In this document: positions 25,439-34,701 of the stretch, piece after piece
How the letters are laid out: each line of letters opens with the position of its first letter
Position numbering within the stretch: the first letter of the stretch is position 1
Source of the DNA: Diaminobutyricibacter sp. McL0608
Lineage (GTDB): Bacteria > Actinomycetota > Actinomycetes > Actinomycetales > Microbacteriaceae
Assembly: GCF_039613825.1 (NCBI RefSeq)
Contig: NZ_CP154826.1
Span: forward strand, 930,001 to 994,000
DNA length: 64,000 nt
Direction of reading: 5' to 3'
Made by a program: the position numbers and the translations under genes
The notes under the pieces: model-generated
Databases searched by the model: none
The model's input: the letters and a program-made list of their open reading frames with translations, nothing else
Told to the model about the DNA's origin: nothing

Positions 25439-27036
25439 CACAGCGGGATGTTCCCGTGCTTCTTGGGCGGGAGGGATGCGCGTTTGGTGCGGAGTGCCCG
25501 AAGCGCCTTGATGACGGCGACACGTGTCGCCGCCGGCTCGATGACGCCGTCGAGTTCGCCGCGCTCGGCCGCCAGGAACGGGCTGGCGACGTTGTAAGTG
25601 TATTCGTTGGCGAGCTTGGTGCGGACGGCCGCGACATCTTCGCCGGCCTCCTCTGCTCGCTTGATCTCACCGCGGTACAGGATGTTGACTGCGCCCTGGC
25701 CGCCCATCACAGCGATCTCCGCCGTGGGCCAGGCGTAGTTGAGGTCTGCGCCGAGCTGCTTCGAGCCCATGACGATGTAGGCGCCGCCGTAGGCCTTGCG
25801 GGTGATGATCGTGACCAGCGGCACGGTCGCTTCGGCGTAGGCGTAGAGCAGCTTCGCCCCCCGGCGGATGACACCCGTCCACTCCTGGTCGGTGCCGGGA
25901 AGATAGCCGGGGACGTCGACGAGGGTCAGGATCGGAATCGAGAACGCGTCGCAGAAGCGCACGAAGCGCGAGGCCTTCTCGCCCGCGTCGATGTTGAGCG
26001 TGCCCGCCATCGCGCTCGGCTGGTTCGCCACGATGCCCACCGAGCGGCCCTCGACACGGGCGAACCCGATCACGATGTTCGGTGCGAAAAGGGGCTGGAT
26101 CTCGAGGAAGTCGCCGTCGTCGACGATGTGCTCGATGACCGTTTTGACGTCGTACGGCTGGTTGGGCGAGTCGGGGATGATCGTATTCAGCTTGCGATCG
26201 GCGTCGGTCACCTCGAGCTCAGCATTCGTCTCGTAGACGGGCAGCTCGGCGAGGTTGTTGTCGGGGAGGAAGCCGAGGAGGGTCCGCGCGTAGTCGAGGG
26301 CATCCTCTTCATCGCTTGCGAGGTAATGGCTGACGCCGGAGATCTTGTTGTGGGTGAGCGCGCCGCCCAGCTCCTCGAAACCCACGTCTTCGCCGGTGAC
26401 GGTCTTGATCACATCCGGACCGGTCACGAACATGTGGCTCGACTTGTCGACCATGATGACGAAGTCGGTGAGCGCGGGAGAGTACACGGCCCCGCCCGCC
26501 GCAGGTCCCATCACGATCGAGATCTGTGGGATGACGCCCGACGCGGCGGTGTTGCGCCGGAAGATCTCGCCGTACTTCCCGAGTGCGACCACGCCTTCCT
26601 GGATGCGCGCGCCACCCGAGTCGAGGATGCCGATCATCGGCACGCCCGTCTTGAGCGCGTGGTCCATCACCTTGATGATCTTCTCGCCGGCGACCTCGCC
26701 GAGCGAGCCTCCGAAGATGGTGAAGTCCTGGCTGAAGACGGCGACGTTGCGACCGTGGATGGTGCCGACACCGGTGACCACGGCATCGCCGTACGGCCGC
26801 TTGTTCTCCATGCCGAACGCGTGGGTGCGGTGGCGCACGAACTCATCGAACTCGACGAACGAGCCCTGGTCGAGCAGCAGGTCGATGCGTTCACGGGCGG
26901 TCATCTTGCCTTTTGCGTGCTGCTTCTCGATCGCTGAGAGACCGCTCGCGGTCACGGCTTCGTGATAGCGGTCCTTGAGGTCGGCGAGTTTGCCTGCCGT
27001 GGTCGAGAGGTCGGAGCGTGGTTCGGTGTCGGTCAC
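25438..27036 (-). CDS. accD: Acyl-CoA carboxylase beta subunit (carboxyltransferase; propionyl/acetyl-CoA)
   Basis: 532 residues in two crotonase-like halves. Visible are [48 protein letters not shown] (first oxyanion region), [16 protein letters not shown], and in the second half [30 protein letters not shown] and [11 protein letters not shown]. It transfers the carboxyl group from biotin on the alpha subunit to acetyl- or propionyl-CoA. I prefer GTG 27036 over GTG 27045, because TAGAGT at 27049-27044 is an excellent -10 box seven bases upstream and overlaps the earlier GTG. birA is divergent. Confidence 0.93.
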   Translation of the reverse strand: MTDTEPRSDLSTTAGKLADLKDRYHEAVTASGLSAIEKQHAKGKMTARERIDLLLDQGSFVEFDEFVRHRTHAFGMENKRPYGDAVVTGVGTIHGRNVAVFSQDFTIFGGSLGEVAGEKIIKVMDHALKTGVPMIGILDSGGARIQEGVVALGKYGEIFRRNTAASGVIPQISIVMGPAAGGAVYSPALTDFVIMVDKSSHMFVTGPDVIKTVTGEDVGFEELGGALTHNKISGVSHYLASDEEDALDYARTLLGFLPDNNLAELPVYETNAELEVTDADRKLNTIIPDSPNQPYDVKTVIEHIVDDGDFLEIQPLFAPNIVIGFARVEGRSVGIVANQPSAMAGTLNIDAGEKASRFVRFCDAFSIPILTLVDVPGYLPGTDQEWTGVIRRGAKLLYAYAEATVPLVTIITRKAYGGAYIVMGSKQLGADLNYAWPTAEIAVMGGQGAVNILYRGEIKRAEEAGEDVAAVRTKLANEYTYNVASPFLAAERGELDGVIEPAATRVAVIKALRALRTKRASLPPKKHGNIPL

Positions 27037-27043
27037 GCCGTTC

Positions 27044-27049
27044 ACTCTA
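27044..27049 (-). promoter_or_regulatory. -10 box TAGAGT of accD (leaderless)
   Basis: Minus-strand TAGAGT, then GAACGGC, then GTG 27036. It is the same hexamer as at punA. The shared motif CCTACAAAATCGG lies about 35 bp further upstream at 27084-27096. Confidence 0.55.
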
Positions 27050-27083
27050 CCGGCCAGTGGTTGGGCCGTGCCGTTGAGGAATA

Positions 27084-27096
27084 CCTACAAAATCGG
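27084..27096. promoter_or_regulatory. Motif CCTACAAAATCGG shared with the accA3 upstream region
   Basis: Partner of the motif at 19771-19783, in the 96-bp region between accD and birA. It lies about 35 bp upstream of the accD -10 box and could also influence birA. Confidence 0.3.
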
Positions 27097-27132
27097 CTGG
27101 TTTCGCTGGTCGGACTGCAGCAGACTTGAGCC

Positions 27133-27924
27133 ATGGAGTTCCCCCTCAGTCGTGCCGAAGCATCCGTTCTCGAGATCCTCCCCGAGGCGGGCTCCACGAA
27201 CGACGAGCTCGTCCGTCGCGCTACCGGGGCGGACTCCGACGGCTGGCCCGACTTCTCTGTGGTCGCGACCGCGAACCAGACCCGTGGTCGCGGGCGGCTC
27301 GGTCGCAGCTGGGTCTCCCCGGCGGGCAAATCCCTCGCGATCTCCGTGCTGCTGCGCCCGCGCACTCCGGATGGCGACGCGCTCCCGATGGACAGCCTCG
27401 GATGGTTCCCTCTGCTCGCCGGCCTCGCGATGACCCGCTCGGTCCGTTCGGTGGTGCCGGCCGGTGCCGATCTGAAGTGGCCCAACGACGTGCTCGTCAA
27501 CGACCGCAAAGTCTGCGGCATCCTCTCCGAGCTCCTGCCCGATGTCTCGGGCATCGTCATCGGGGCCGGACTCAACCTGACCCTCGAGGCCGACGAGCTC
27601 CCGGTGCAGACCGCGACATCCCTCATGCTCGCCGGGGCGAACGACACGGATGCGGACAACCTGCTGTCGTCCTACCTGCGCGAACTGGACGCCCTCTATC
27701 GGCCGTTCCTCGCCGCCCGGGGTGACGCCGCGGCCAGCGGTCTGCAGCAGGCTGTCTCGGATGCGTGCGGCACGATCGGTCGTTCCGTCCAGGTGGAGCT
27801 GCCCTCCGGTGACCGTCTCACTGGGACGGCGACCGGCATCGACACCGACGGGCGGCTGCTCGTCGATGCGAATGCGCGCATCTCGGCTGTCGCCGCAGGC
27901 GATGTGACTCACCTGCGGTATTAA
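27133..27924 (+). CDS. birA: Biotin--[acetyl-CoA-carboxylase] ligase
   Basis: 263 residues, with no N-terminal DNA-binding domain (class I ligase). The biotin/ATP site has GSTNDELVRR, TRGRGRLGRSWVSPAGKS (about residues 54-71) and LKWPNDVLVNDRKVCGILSE split over about 116-134, followed by the C-terminal SH3-like domain (LTGTATGIDTDGRLLVD). It attaches biotin to Lys555 of the AccA3 carrier domain. The gene is divergent from accD and so shares its 96-bp control region. A weak -10 (CAGACT) lies six bases before the ATG. Confidence 0.93.
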   Translation: MEFPLSRAEASVLEILPEAGSTNDELVRRATGADSDGWPDFSVVATANQTRGRGRLGRSWVSPAGKSLAISVLLRPRTPDGDALPMDSLGWFPLLAGLAMTRSVRSVVPAGADLKWPNDVLVNDRKVCGILSELLPDVSGIVIGAGLNLTLEADELPVQTATSLMLAGANDTDADNLLSSYLRELDALYRPFLAARGDAAASGLQQAVSDACGTIGRSVQVELPSGDRLTGTATGIDTDGRLLVDANARISAVAAGDVTHLRY

Positions 27925-27930
27925 TAGCTC

Positions 27931-28482
27931 ATGAGCAACACGGCGGGGACAGCGGCGGCGCCGCCACCCGAACGCATCGTGGCGCGCCTGCGCCCGCATG
28001 CGCGGGCACTGTTCTGGCCGAGTCTCGTGCTCATCGCGACCTGCGGAGCTCTGGGGTATTACGGCGGACAGTTCACCGAAGTCTGGGAGAACGTGCTCCT
28101 CTACAGCTCGGCCGCCGCGATCGTGCTCCTGCTCTTCCTGCTGCCGCTGGCGTTCTGGCTGAGCAAGCGGTACACGATCACCACGCGCCGCATCATCCTC
28201 CGCCACGGCTTCTTCGTGCGTGTGCGCCAGGAACTTCTCCACAGCCGCGGCTACGACATCAGCGTTCGCCGAAGCTGGCTGCAGAGCGCATTCCGTTCGG
28301 GGGATGTGCGCATCAATTCAGGTTTGGAGAAGCCGGTCGTCCTGCAGGACGTACCGAAGGCCGATCTGGTGCAGAGCGCACTTCACGACCTGATGGAGCA
28401 CTCCCAGAACATCGTCTCGACGCGCCGGCAGCAGGACGAGTCAGCTGTCCCCGATCAGACCGCCATCTGGGGATCCCGGTAG
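27931..28482 (+). CDS. PH-domain membrane protein (bacterial PH_2 / YdbS-like)
   Basis: 183 residues. Two membrane helices (about 27-47 and 56-76: LFWPSLVLIATCGALGYYGG and VLLYSSAAAIVLLLFLLPLA) are followed by a bacterial PH-like domain beginning KRYTITTRRIILRHGFFVR and containing LHSRGYDISVRRSWLQSAF and SGDVRINSG. The family's function is unknown. Its place next to birA, GtrA and purK is conserved in mycobacteria (Rv3278c). Its last 42 bp overlap the convergent GtrA gene. Confidence 0.85.
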   Translation: MSNTAGTAAAPPPERIVARLRPHARALFWPSLVLIATCGALGYYGGQFTEVWENVLLYSSAAAIVLLLFLLPLAFWLSKRYTITTRRIILRHGFFVRVRQELLHSRGYDISVRRSWLQSAFRSGDVRINSGLEKPVVLQDVPKADLVQSALHDLMEHSQNIVSTRRQQDESAVPDQTAIWGSR

Positions 28483-29007
28483 CGCCGCGGTCGCGGTGGC
28501 CGCGAGTTGCTTCTCGGAAGCGGCCTGTGCGCGGTCGGGGGAGAACACCCACCAGCGGTAGAGCGCGAAACGGAAGAGCATGCCGAGGGCGAGGCCGACG
28601 ACGTTGATCGCGATGTTGTCTGCGACCAGTGACACATAGCCGAGCACGTAGTGGGAGATCCACACGCAGAGCAGCGGGATGCCCATGCCGGCGAGGCTGA
28701 CGAGGAAGAACTCGATGCCCTCGCGTACGGGGTTGGACTGGCGCTGCTTGGCGAACGCCCAATAGCGGTTGCCGATCCAGTTCGTCACGATCGCGACGAA
28801 GGTCGCGATGATCGTCGCGTAGATCGTTCCGTGATGTACACCGGCGAACACGGTCAGCATGAGACCGTTGAAGACGACGACGTTGACGACGAAGCCCACG
28901 GCGCCGACCGCGCCGAACTTCACCAGCTGCGGAATGAGCCGCGCAGCGTGTGGCGTCTCGGTCGGGGCATCGGTTTGCTGTTCAGGCATACGTTCGTTCT
29001 TGTTCAT
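28441..29007 (-). CDS. GtrA-family membrane protein
   Basis: 188 residues with four membrane segments: LVKFGAVGAVGFVVNVVVFN, GTIYATIIATFVAIVTNWIG, FFLVSLAGMGIPLLCVWISH and NIAINVVGLALGMLFRFALY. The N-terminal QLVKFGAVGAVGF and the NWIGNRYWAF motif are typical of GtrA, a family thought to help move polyprenyl-linked sugars across the membrane for cell-envelope glycans. I start at ATG 29007 (MNKNERMPEQ); earlier starts add a non-conserved Cys-rich extension. The 3' end overlaps the PH-domain gene by 42 bp, tail to tail. Confidence 0.87.
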   Translation of the reverse strand: MNKNERMPEQQTDAPTETPHAARLIPQLVKFGAVGAVGFVVNVVVFNGLMLTVFAGVHHGTIYATIIATFVAIVTNWIGNRYWAFAKQRQSNPVREGIEFFLVSLAGMGIPLLCVWISHYVLGYVSLVADNIAINVVGLALGMLFRFALYRWWVFSPDRAQAASEKQLAATATAALPGSPDGGLIGDS

Positions 29008-29145
29008 GGGCGAAGATAGACATGCGCTCGCGAGCTTACGCGAGTTACAGCATGGGTATCTGGGAGTTTCCCTGCCCGTCACTGAGGGTTCTCAGAGGCG
29101 TAATTCGCCGTGCTGAAGCGGAATACGAGTGGGAGAGACCGGCGA

Positions 29146-30285
29146 ATGGTTCGGGACACGGTTGGTGTGATCGGCGGCGGACAGCTTGCGAGGATGATGA
29201 TCCCTCCCGCGGTCGAGCTCGGGATAACGATCAAGGTTCTAGAGGAGGCTCCCGGCATGTCTGCCGAGCTCGCGGCCACGGGCGTCGGCGATTACCGGGA
29301 CCTCGACACGGTCCTCGCGTTCGCCGAGACCGTCGATGTCGTCACCTTCGACCACGAGCACGTTCCGCCGGCGATCCTGCGCGAGCTCGTCGCCCGGGGG
29401 ATCCCGGTGCACCCTGGGCCGGACGCGCTCCTCTACGCGCAGGACAAGCTGCACATGCGCGCCAAACTGACCGAACTCGGGCTTCCCGTCCCGGACTGGG
29501 CCGCCGTCGAGTCCGCCGATGACCTCGCCGACTTCCTCGACACCCACGGAGGACGCGCCGTCGTGAAGACCGCGCGGGGCGGTTACGACGGCAAGGGCGT
29601 CCGCGTCGTCTCCGAGCCGCACAGCGTCGACGACTGGTTCCTCGCGCTCGCCGAAGACGGGCGGGGTGGTGCGCTGCTCGTAGAAGAACTCGTGTCGTTC
29701 CGGCGGGAGCTCGCGCAGTTGGTCGCCCGGCGCCCCTCCGGCGAGGTCTCCGCCTGGCCGGTCGTCGAGACCATCCAGCGTGACGGCGTCTGTGCCGAGG
29801 TCATCGCGCCCGCGCCGCAGTCGGCCGGCCGGATCGCCGACCTGGCCTCCGACATCGCGACCGCGGTAGCGACCGGTCTCGGCGTCACCGGTGTGCTCGC
29901 TGTGGAGCTCTTCGAGACCACGGACGGCAGGCTCCTCGTCAACGAACTGGCGATGCGACCCCACAACAGCGGCCACTGGTCGATCGAGGGGTCGACCACC
30001 AGCCAGTTCGAGCAGCATCTCCGTGCTGTCCTCGATCTTCCGCTCGGAGCGACCGGCAGCCGCGACGCATGGTCGGTGATGGTGAACATCCTCGGGGGCC
30101 CGGCCGAGGGCACACTCCAGGACCGCTACCCGGCCGCTCTCGCCGCGCACCCCCTCGTCAAAGTCCACGGCTACGGCAAGGAACCGCGACCGGGGCGCAA
30201 GGTGGGTCACGTCACAGCGAGCGGCGACGATCTCGACGAGGTGGCGTACCAGGCGCGGAGTGCAGCGGCGTTCTTCGCGGGCTGA
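29146..30285 (+). CDS. purK: 5-(carboxyamino)imidazole ribonucleotide synthase
   Basis: 379 residues of the ATP-grasp superfamily. The start VGVIGGGQLARMMIPPAVEL, FDHEHVPP (about residue 72), KTARGGYDGKGV (about 145-156), and NELAMRPHNSGHWSIEG (about 265) are the expected PurK blocks. It carboxylates AIR with ATP and bicarbonate in purine synthesis. ATG 29146 is preferred over an upstream start at 29110, since GGGAGAG lies at 29131-29137. Its product is used by PurE, encoded 104 bp downstream. Confidence 0.93.
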   Translation: MVRDTVGVIGGGQLARMMIPPAVELGITIKVLEEAPGMSAELAATGVGDYRDLDTVLAFAETVDVVTFDHEHVPPAILRELVARGIPVHPGPDALLYAQDKLHMRAKLTELGLPVPDWAAVESADDLADFLDTHGGRAVVKTARGGYDGKGVRVVSEPHSVDDWFLALAEDGRGGALLVEELVSFRRELAQLVARRPSGEVSAWPVVETIQRDGVCAEVIAPAPQSAGRIADLASDIATAVATGLGVTGVLAVELFETTDGRLLVNELAMRPHNSGHWSIEGSTTSQFEQHLRAVLDLPLGATGSRDAWSVMVNILGGPAEGTLQDRYPAALAAHPLVKVHGYGKEPRPGRKVGHVTASGDDLDEVAYQARSAAAFFAG

Positions 30286-30376
30286 CGGGCTTGCGCGCTG
30301 ACGGGCTCGAGGGATGATCGTGGGCGTCCGTCTCGCCTCAGCGCGTTTCGCAGCGCGTTCTTTCAGGACGGCCGAA

Positions 30377-30382
30377 TAGCAT
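30377..30382 (+). promoter_or_regulatory. -10 box TAGCAT of purE (leaderless)
   Basis: TAGCAT, seven bases (TGAAGCC), then ATG 30390. It predicts that purE and the following LCP gene are transcribed from their own leaderless start rather than only from purK. Confidence 0.6.
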
Positions 30383-30389
30383 TGAAGCC

Positions 30390-30899
30390 ATGCCCAGCGT
30401 CAATTCCCTTCGGCCTCGTGTCGCCGTCGTCATGGGGTCCGATTCGGACTGGACGGTCATGCAGGAGGCCTCGGCGGTGCTCGAGGAGTTCGGCGTCGAC
30501 CACGAAGTCGAGGTGGTCTCGGCCCATCGCACGCCCGAGAAGATGATCGCGTTCGGCAAGGGCGCGGCCGCTCGCGGCATCAGGGTGATCATCGCCGGAG
30601 CCGGCGGAGCGGCGCACCTGCCCGGCATGCTGGCTTCGGTCACCACTCTTCCTGTCGTCGGAGTGCCGGTACCGCTGTCGCGCCTCGACGGACTCGACTC
30701 GCTGCTGTCGATCGTGCAGATGCCCGCCGGCGTACCGGTCGCGACCGTCTCGATCGGCGGAGCGAAGAACGCGGGCCTGATCGCGGTCAAGATCCTCGCC
30801 GTCTCCGACGATGCCCTCACCGCGAAGCTCACGGCCTATGCCGAAGACCTCGCCGCCCTGGTCGAGCAGAAGAACGCGGACCTCAAAGCGAGACTATGA
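30390..30899 (+). CDS. purE: N5-carboxyaminoimidazole ribonucleotide mutase
   Basis: 169 residues. The class I PurE signature [12 protein letters not shown] lies at about residues 13-24, SAHRTPEKM at about 47-55, and [13 protein letters not shown] follows, containing the residues that bind the phosphate and the carboxylate. It rearranges N5-CAIR from PurK to CAIR. The stop codon overlaps the ATG of the LCP gene (ATGA), an arrangement that links a purine gene to an envelope gene as in mycobacteria, where the same two lie close. Confidence 0.94.
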   Translation: MPSVNSLRPRVAVVMGSDSDWTVMQEASAVLEEFGVDHEVEVVSAHRTPEKMIAFGKGAAARGIRVIIAGAGGAAHLPGMLASVTTLPVVGVPVPLSRLDGLDSLLSIVQMPAGVPVATVSIGGAKNAGLIAVKILAVSDDALTAKLTAYAEDLAALVEQKNADLKARL

Positions 30900-32251
30900 C
30901 CGTCGCAAGCCCACTCCGGTACCCGGACGCCGCATCCGCGAAGGTCATGACCAAGCGGGCGTGGTGGCTCGTCGTCCTGAACGTCCTCCTGCCGGGATCA
31001 GCGCAGATCCTTGCCGGCAACCGTCGTCTCGGTCGCGTCGGAATCGTCGCGACGCTGACGCTGTGGACCCTCCTGATCGTCGCGGGCGTCACCTACCTGC
31101 TCTGGCCGATGGTCATCTACACGCTCTTCACGCAGACACTGAGCCTGTGGATCGTGCAACTGGTGATGTTCGCGTATGTGGTGCTCTGGGTGGTCCTCAC
31201 GCTCGACACGCTCCGGCTCGTCCGGCTGGTCAAAACCACGCCGAATGCGCGTGCCTGGATCGCCGCCTTCGCCGTCGTGCTGCTCGTCGGAATCGCGGGC
31301 ACCGCAGGTTACGGTGCGCTGGTCGCGGGGTCCGCACGAGGCGCTCTCGGCGACATCTTCTCCGCCGGTCCGTCGGCGCCGCCGGTCGACGGGCGTTACA
31401 ACATCATGCTGCTCGGCGGCGATGCGGGTCCCGATCGCCAGGGGATGCGGCCCGACAGCATGTCCGTGGTCAGCGTCGATGCGGCGACAGGCCAGGCCGT
31501 GACGATCGGGCTTCCTCGAAACCTCGACCCCGTGCCGTTCCCGGCTGCGTCTCCGCTCCACGCGCTCTACCCTGACGGTTACGGCTACGAGGACCACTGC
31601 GATGTCGACGTCTGCCAGCTGAACTCGATCTACACCGAGGTCTCGCTGTACAAACCCGAGCTCTACCCGAACGCGACGAAGCACAACAGCGACCCCGGGA
31701 TCGAGTCGATGCGCGACGCGCTCGAGGGCGCCCTCGGGATCACCATCCAGTACTACGTCCTCATCGACATGCAGGGCTTCGCCGACCTGGTGGATGCGCT
31801 GGGCGGCGTCGACGTCACCGTCACGCAGAAGCTCCCGATCGGCGGCGACGAGAATCTGAACGGTGTCGTCTCCTGGATCGAGCCGGGCAAGCAGCACATG
31901 AACGGGTACACAGCGCAGTGGTACGCGCGGTCGCGTCACGGCACGAGCGACTACGACCGGATGGCGCGCCAGCGTCAGCTGCAGGACGCAATTCTCAAGC
32001 AGATCAATCCGCTGAACGTCGTGACGAAGTTCCAGGACATTGCGAAGGCCGGCAAGCAGGTGATGAAGACGGATATACCGCAGTCGATGCTGGGCTACTT
32101 CGTCGATCTCGGCCTCAAGACCCGCAAATTGCCTGTTCAACAGGTAGAACTGGTTCCTCCGGCGATCGATCCGCAGAACCCGGACTATACCCAGATCCAT
32201 CAGATGGTGAAGACCGCGCTGGCTCCGAAGACCAGTACTCCTGCTCCGTAG
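30896..32251 (+). CDS. LytR-CpsA-Psr (LCP) family cell-wall glycan ligase
   Basis: 451 residues. Four hydrophobic segments occur in the first 145 residues (among them [37 protein letters not shown] and [20 protein letters not shown]), more than the single helix usual in LCP proteins. The extracellular LCP domain follows with [44 protein letters not shown] and [20 protein letters not shown], containing the Arg and Asp residues that bind the pyrophosphate lipid. LCP enzymes join glycans to peptidoglycan, here perhaps the rhamnose-containing polymer encoded downstream. A TGACCC-N6-GGGTCA dyad follows the gene at 32283. Confidence 0.9.
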   Translation: MTVASPLRYPDAASAKVMTKRAWWLVVLNVLLPGSAQILAGNRRLGRVGIVATLTLWTLLIVAGVTYLLWPMVIYTLFTQTLSLWIVQLVMFAYVVLWVVLTLDTLRLVRLVKTTPNARAWIAAFAVVLLVGIAGTAGYGALVAGSARGALGDIFSAGPSAPPVDGRYNIMLLGGDAGPDRQGMRPDSMSVVSVDAATGQAVTIGLPRNLDPVPFPAASPLHALYPDGYGYEDHCDVDVCQLNSIYTEVSLYKPELYPNATKHNSDPGIESMRDALEGALGITIQYYVLIDMQGFADLVDALGGVDVTVTQKLPIGGDENLNGVVSWIEPGKQHMNGYTAQWYARSRHGTSDYDRMARQRQLQDAILKQINPLNVVTKFQDIAKAGKQVMKTDIPQSMLGYFVDLGLKTRKLPVQQVELVPPAIDPQNPDYTQIHQMVKTALAPKTSTPAP

Positions 32252-32282
32252 CGGGGTCAACCCCCGCGTCACGATTCCCAGA

Positions 32283-32300
32283 TGACCCCCAAAAGGGTCA
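32283..32300. promoter_or_regulatory. Inverted repeat TGACCC-N6-GGGTCA before the acyltransferase gene
   Basis: A perfect 6-bp dyad with a six-base spacer, 25 bp upstream of the -10 box TACACT (32325-32330) of the acyltransferase gene. The position fits an operator around -40. A GCGGGG-N5-CCCCGC hairpin at 32251-32267 just after the LCP stop may end the previous transcript. Confidence 0.3.
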
Positions 32301-32324
32301 CAGGGAGCCTCAAGGGCACGTTCG

Positions 32325-32330
32325 TACACT
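32325..32330 (+). promoter_or_regulatory. -10 box TACACT of the acyltransferase gene
   Basis: TACACT followed by nine bases and ATG 32340, giving a leader of about two or three bases. The dyad at 32283-32300 lies 25 bp upstream. Confidence 0.4.
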
Positions 32331-32339
32331 GAGTCGTCT

Positions 32340-33617
32340 ATGTCGAGCACAGATAGCGGGACTCAGACGAAAAGCAGTGGCCGACTGGCATCGCTGGATG
32401 GCCTGAGGGGCCTCGCCGCCCTTGTAGTCGTGATGCACCACACGATGCTGATGGACGCGGACTTTCCGGGGACACCCGGCGCAGTCGACGTGCAGACCGG
32501 CACGCCCCTGTGGTGGATGAGCTACACCCCGCTCAAGCTCGCAACGGCGGGCTGGGAGTCGGTGATCGTCTTCTTCGTGCTGTCCGGACTGGTCGTCACG
32601 CTCCCGGTCGTCAAGCGTGCCGGCTTCGACTGGATCGCCTACTACCCGCGTCGAGTCATGCGGCTCATGATCCCTGTGATGGGAGCGGTGCTGGTCGCGG
32701 CCGCCTTCGTCGTCGCGATCCCTCAGCGTTCGACCCAGCCCTCCGGCACCTGGCTGACCGACTCCAGCACGCCGAACTTCACGTGGGAGTACGTGATCAA
32801 GGCCTGGGACCTCGTCGGCGGCAATGGACACATCGACAATCCTCTGTGGTCGCTGCGCTGGGAGATCCTGTTCTCCCTCGCGCTTCCCGTCTTCGTCATC
32901 CTCGCGATCTCGCTGCGCAAATGGTGGGCTGCCGGGCTCGCCGCGGCCGTGGTCCTGACCTGGCTCGGCGTGCGCGGCGGATCCGGTGCGCTCAGCTACT
33001 TCCCGGCCTTCTTCGTCGGAGCCGTACTGGCCGTGCGACTGGATGCGGTGCGCGTGTTCGCAGGGCACGTGAACCGCTTCGCGGTGCGACATCTGATCTG
33101 GCTCGGAATCACTGCGGGCGCTTCCATGCTTCTGATCGCACCATGGCTGTTCGGTCCGGGCAGCAGTACTGAGCTCACCCCGGGGCTGCGCGCGCTCGCG
33201 CCGCTCGCCGCGGCCGGCCTCGTGGTCGCCGGCATCGGGTGGAAACCCTTTGGCGGGCTCCTTGCATCGCGGCCGTTCGCGTTCGCGGGGCGCATCTCAT
33301 TCAGCCTGTACCTGGTGCACGTGCCGATCCTGATCTTCAGCGCCTACCTCTTCGCCGGGCAGCCGATGTTCGTCGCCGCGCTCGTCGGCATCCCTCTCGC
33401 GATCCTCGTCGCGGTCGGGTTCACCTGGCTCGTCGAGGCGCGGAGCCACCAGTGGGCACGCGCGGTGGGTGCCTGGGCGTCCGCCCGCTATGCCACGGCC
33501 TTCCGCGCACCAGAACCTGCGACGTCAGGCGAGGTGCGTACCGGTGATCAGGACGACGCCGGCTCTACAGGTCGGCGTGAAGCTGCCACAGTCGCTCAGC
33601 GGAGTCGCGCCAGCTGA
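32340..33617 (+). CDS. Acyltransferase family 3 membrane protein (OafA-like)
   Basis: 425 residues with about ten membrane helices. The N-terminal LASLDGLRGLAALVVVMHHT is the signature of the acyltransferase 3 family, with the likely catalytic His in VMHH; YYPRRVMRLMIPVMG and SLRWEILFSLALPVF are further family blocks, and FSLYLVHVPILIFSAYL is near the end. Family members O-acetylate or otherwise acylate envelope polysaccharides. It opens the surface-glycan locus. Its last 53 bp overlap the convergent glycosyltransferase gene. Confidence 0.88.
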   Translation: MSSTDSGTQTKSSGRLASLDGLRGLAALVVVMHHTMLMDADFPGTPGAVDVQTGTPLWWMSYTPLKLATAGWESVIVFFVLSGLVVTLPVVKRAGFDWIAYYPRRVMRLMIPVMGAVLVAAAFVVAIPQRSTQPSGTWLTDSSTPNFTWEYVIKAWDLVGGNGHIDNPLWSLRWEILFSLALPVFVILAISLRKWWAAGLAAAVVLTWLGVRGGSGALSYFPAFFVGAVLAVRLDAVRVFAGHVNRFAVRHLIWLGITAGASMLLIAPWLFGPGSSTELTPGLRALAPLAAAGLVVAGIGWKPFGGLLASRPFAFAGRISFSLYLVHVPILIFSAYLFAGQPMFVAALVGIPLAILVAVGFTWLVEARSHQWARAVGAWASARYATAFRAPEPATSGEVRTGDQDDAGSTGRREAATVAQRSRAS

Positions 33618-34701
33618 ACGCGCGCCCGCGATCCGACGCGTGGACGGCGAGCCGCGCCCGCAGTTCGCCGTCTTCGAGGACCGAGCCGATCGCGGCGGCG
33701 AGACGCTCCGCGTAGGTTCCCGAACCGTCACGCTCGACGGTCAGTCCGGCGCCCCCGGAAACCTCGAGGATGGCAGGGTCGTCCGAGTGGATGACGGGCG
33801 TTCCGAAGTGGAAGGCCTCGACGATCGGCAGTCCGAACCCTTCCGCTCGGCTCGGAAAGACGAAGATCGTTGCTCGATCCAGGATGACGGCGAGGTCTTC
33901 ATCACTGAGGTGGCCGAGAACCCGCACCCGGCCCTCGGGAAGGCCCGCAGACGCCGCGACCCCGGTGGCACTTCCTTCCCCGAAGCGGTCCGGGCCCGCG
34001 ATGAGCAGTGGAAGCTCGTGGAGTTCGGGTAGGGCCATCGCGCGGATGAGGTCGGCGACGCCTTTGCGCGGTGCGATCGAGCCCATCGTGAAGATGAAGT
34101 ACTCCGGCAGTCCGAGGCGATCGGCGCGTGCATCCGCATCGGCAGGAAGCACGAGTGTGGATGCGGGTGCGCCGCCGATCACCCGGACGCGGTCGCCGAA
34201 ATCGATGAACTCGGCGAGCTGCTGTGCCACGGCATGGGTGGGGACCACAACAGCATCAGCGTGCTTCCTCGCACGCTTCGCCATCGACTTGTGCCACAAC
34301 ACGCTCGCGGTACTCATCGACTCGGGAGAACTCCAGGGGAGGACGTCGTGGATGGTGACCGTGATCTGATCGCCCTCGTTCAGGCGATCGTGCTTGCCCA
34401 GTGGCGCGAACAGGCTCGGTGAGTGGAGCATGCCGCGCCCGCCCGTGAGGGAGATACCGGACTGCCAGGCGAGCGAGAGCTCGCGATGCGGCAACGCCAG
34501 GCGCGTGATGCCGGCGATGCCGGTCAGACGGGCGGCGAGGTCGTCCATGGTCTGCTGCGGGAACGCGGATGCGATGCCCTGGACGTCACAGCCCGCGGGC
34601 GCGACCGTGATGAGCTGACGGGTCAGTTCTTCGGCGTAACGGCCGATTCCACCGGGAGAGTCGGCGACGAGTTCGTCAACGACCACTCTCAGGGTTGTCA
34701 T
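33565..34701 (-). CDS. Glycosyltransferase family 4 (GT-B)
   Basis: 378 residues. The N-terminal acceptor domain starts TTLRVVVDELVADSPGGIGR; the donor domain has the FTMGSIAPRKGVADLIRAMA core (about residue 205-224), VRVLGHLSDEDLAVILDRA, and the EX7E-like FPSRAEGFGLPIVEAFHFGT (about 275-294). Such enzymes use nucleotide sugars with retention; in this locus dTDP-rhamnose or GDP-mannose are likely donors. Start ATG 34701 lies inside rmlD's last codons (26-bp overlap), so it is translated after rmlD. The closest relative in the window is the glycosyltransferase at 62104. Confidence 0.87.
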   Translation of the reverse strand: MTTLRVVVDELVADSPGGIGRYAEELTRQLITVAPAGCDVQGIASAFPQQTMDDLAARLTGIAGITRLALPHRELSLAWQSGISLTGGRGMLHSPSLFAPLGKHDRLNEGDQITVTIHDVLPWSSPESMSTASVLWHKSMAKRARKHADAVVVPTHAVAQQLAEFIDFGDRVRVIGGAPASTLVLPADADARADRLGLPEYFIFTMGSIAPRKGVADLIRAMALPELHELPLLIAGPDRFGEGSATGVAASAGLPEGRVRVLGHLSDEDLAVILDRATIFVFPSRAEGFGLPIVEAFHFGTPVIHSDDPAILEVSGGAGLTVERDGSGTYAERLAAAIGSVLEDGELRARLAVHASDRGRAFSWRDSAERLWQLHADL

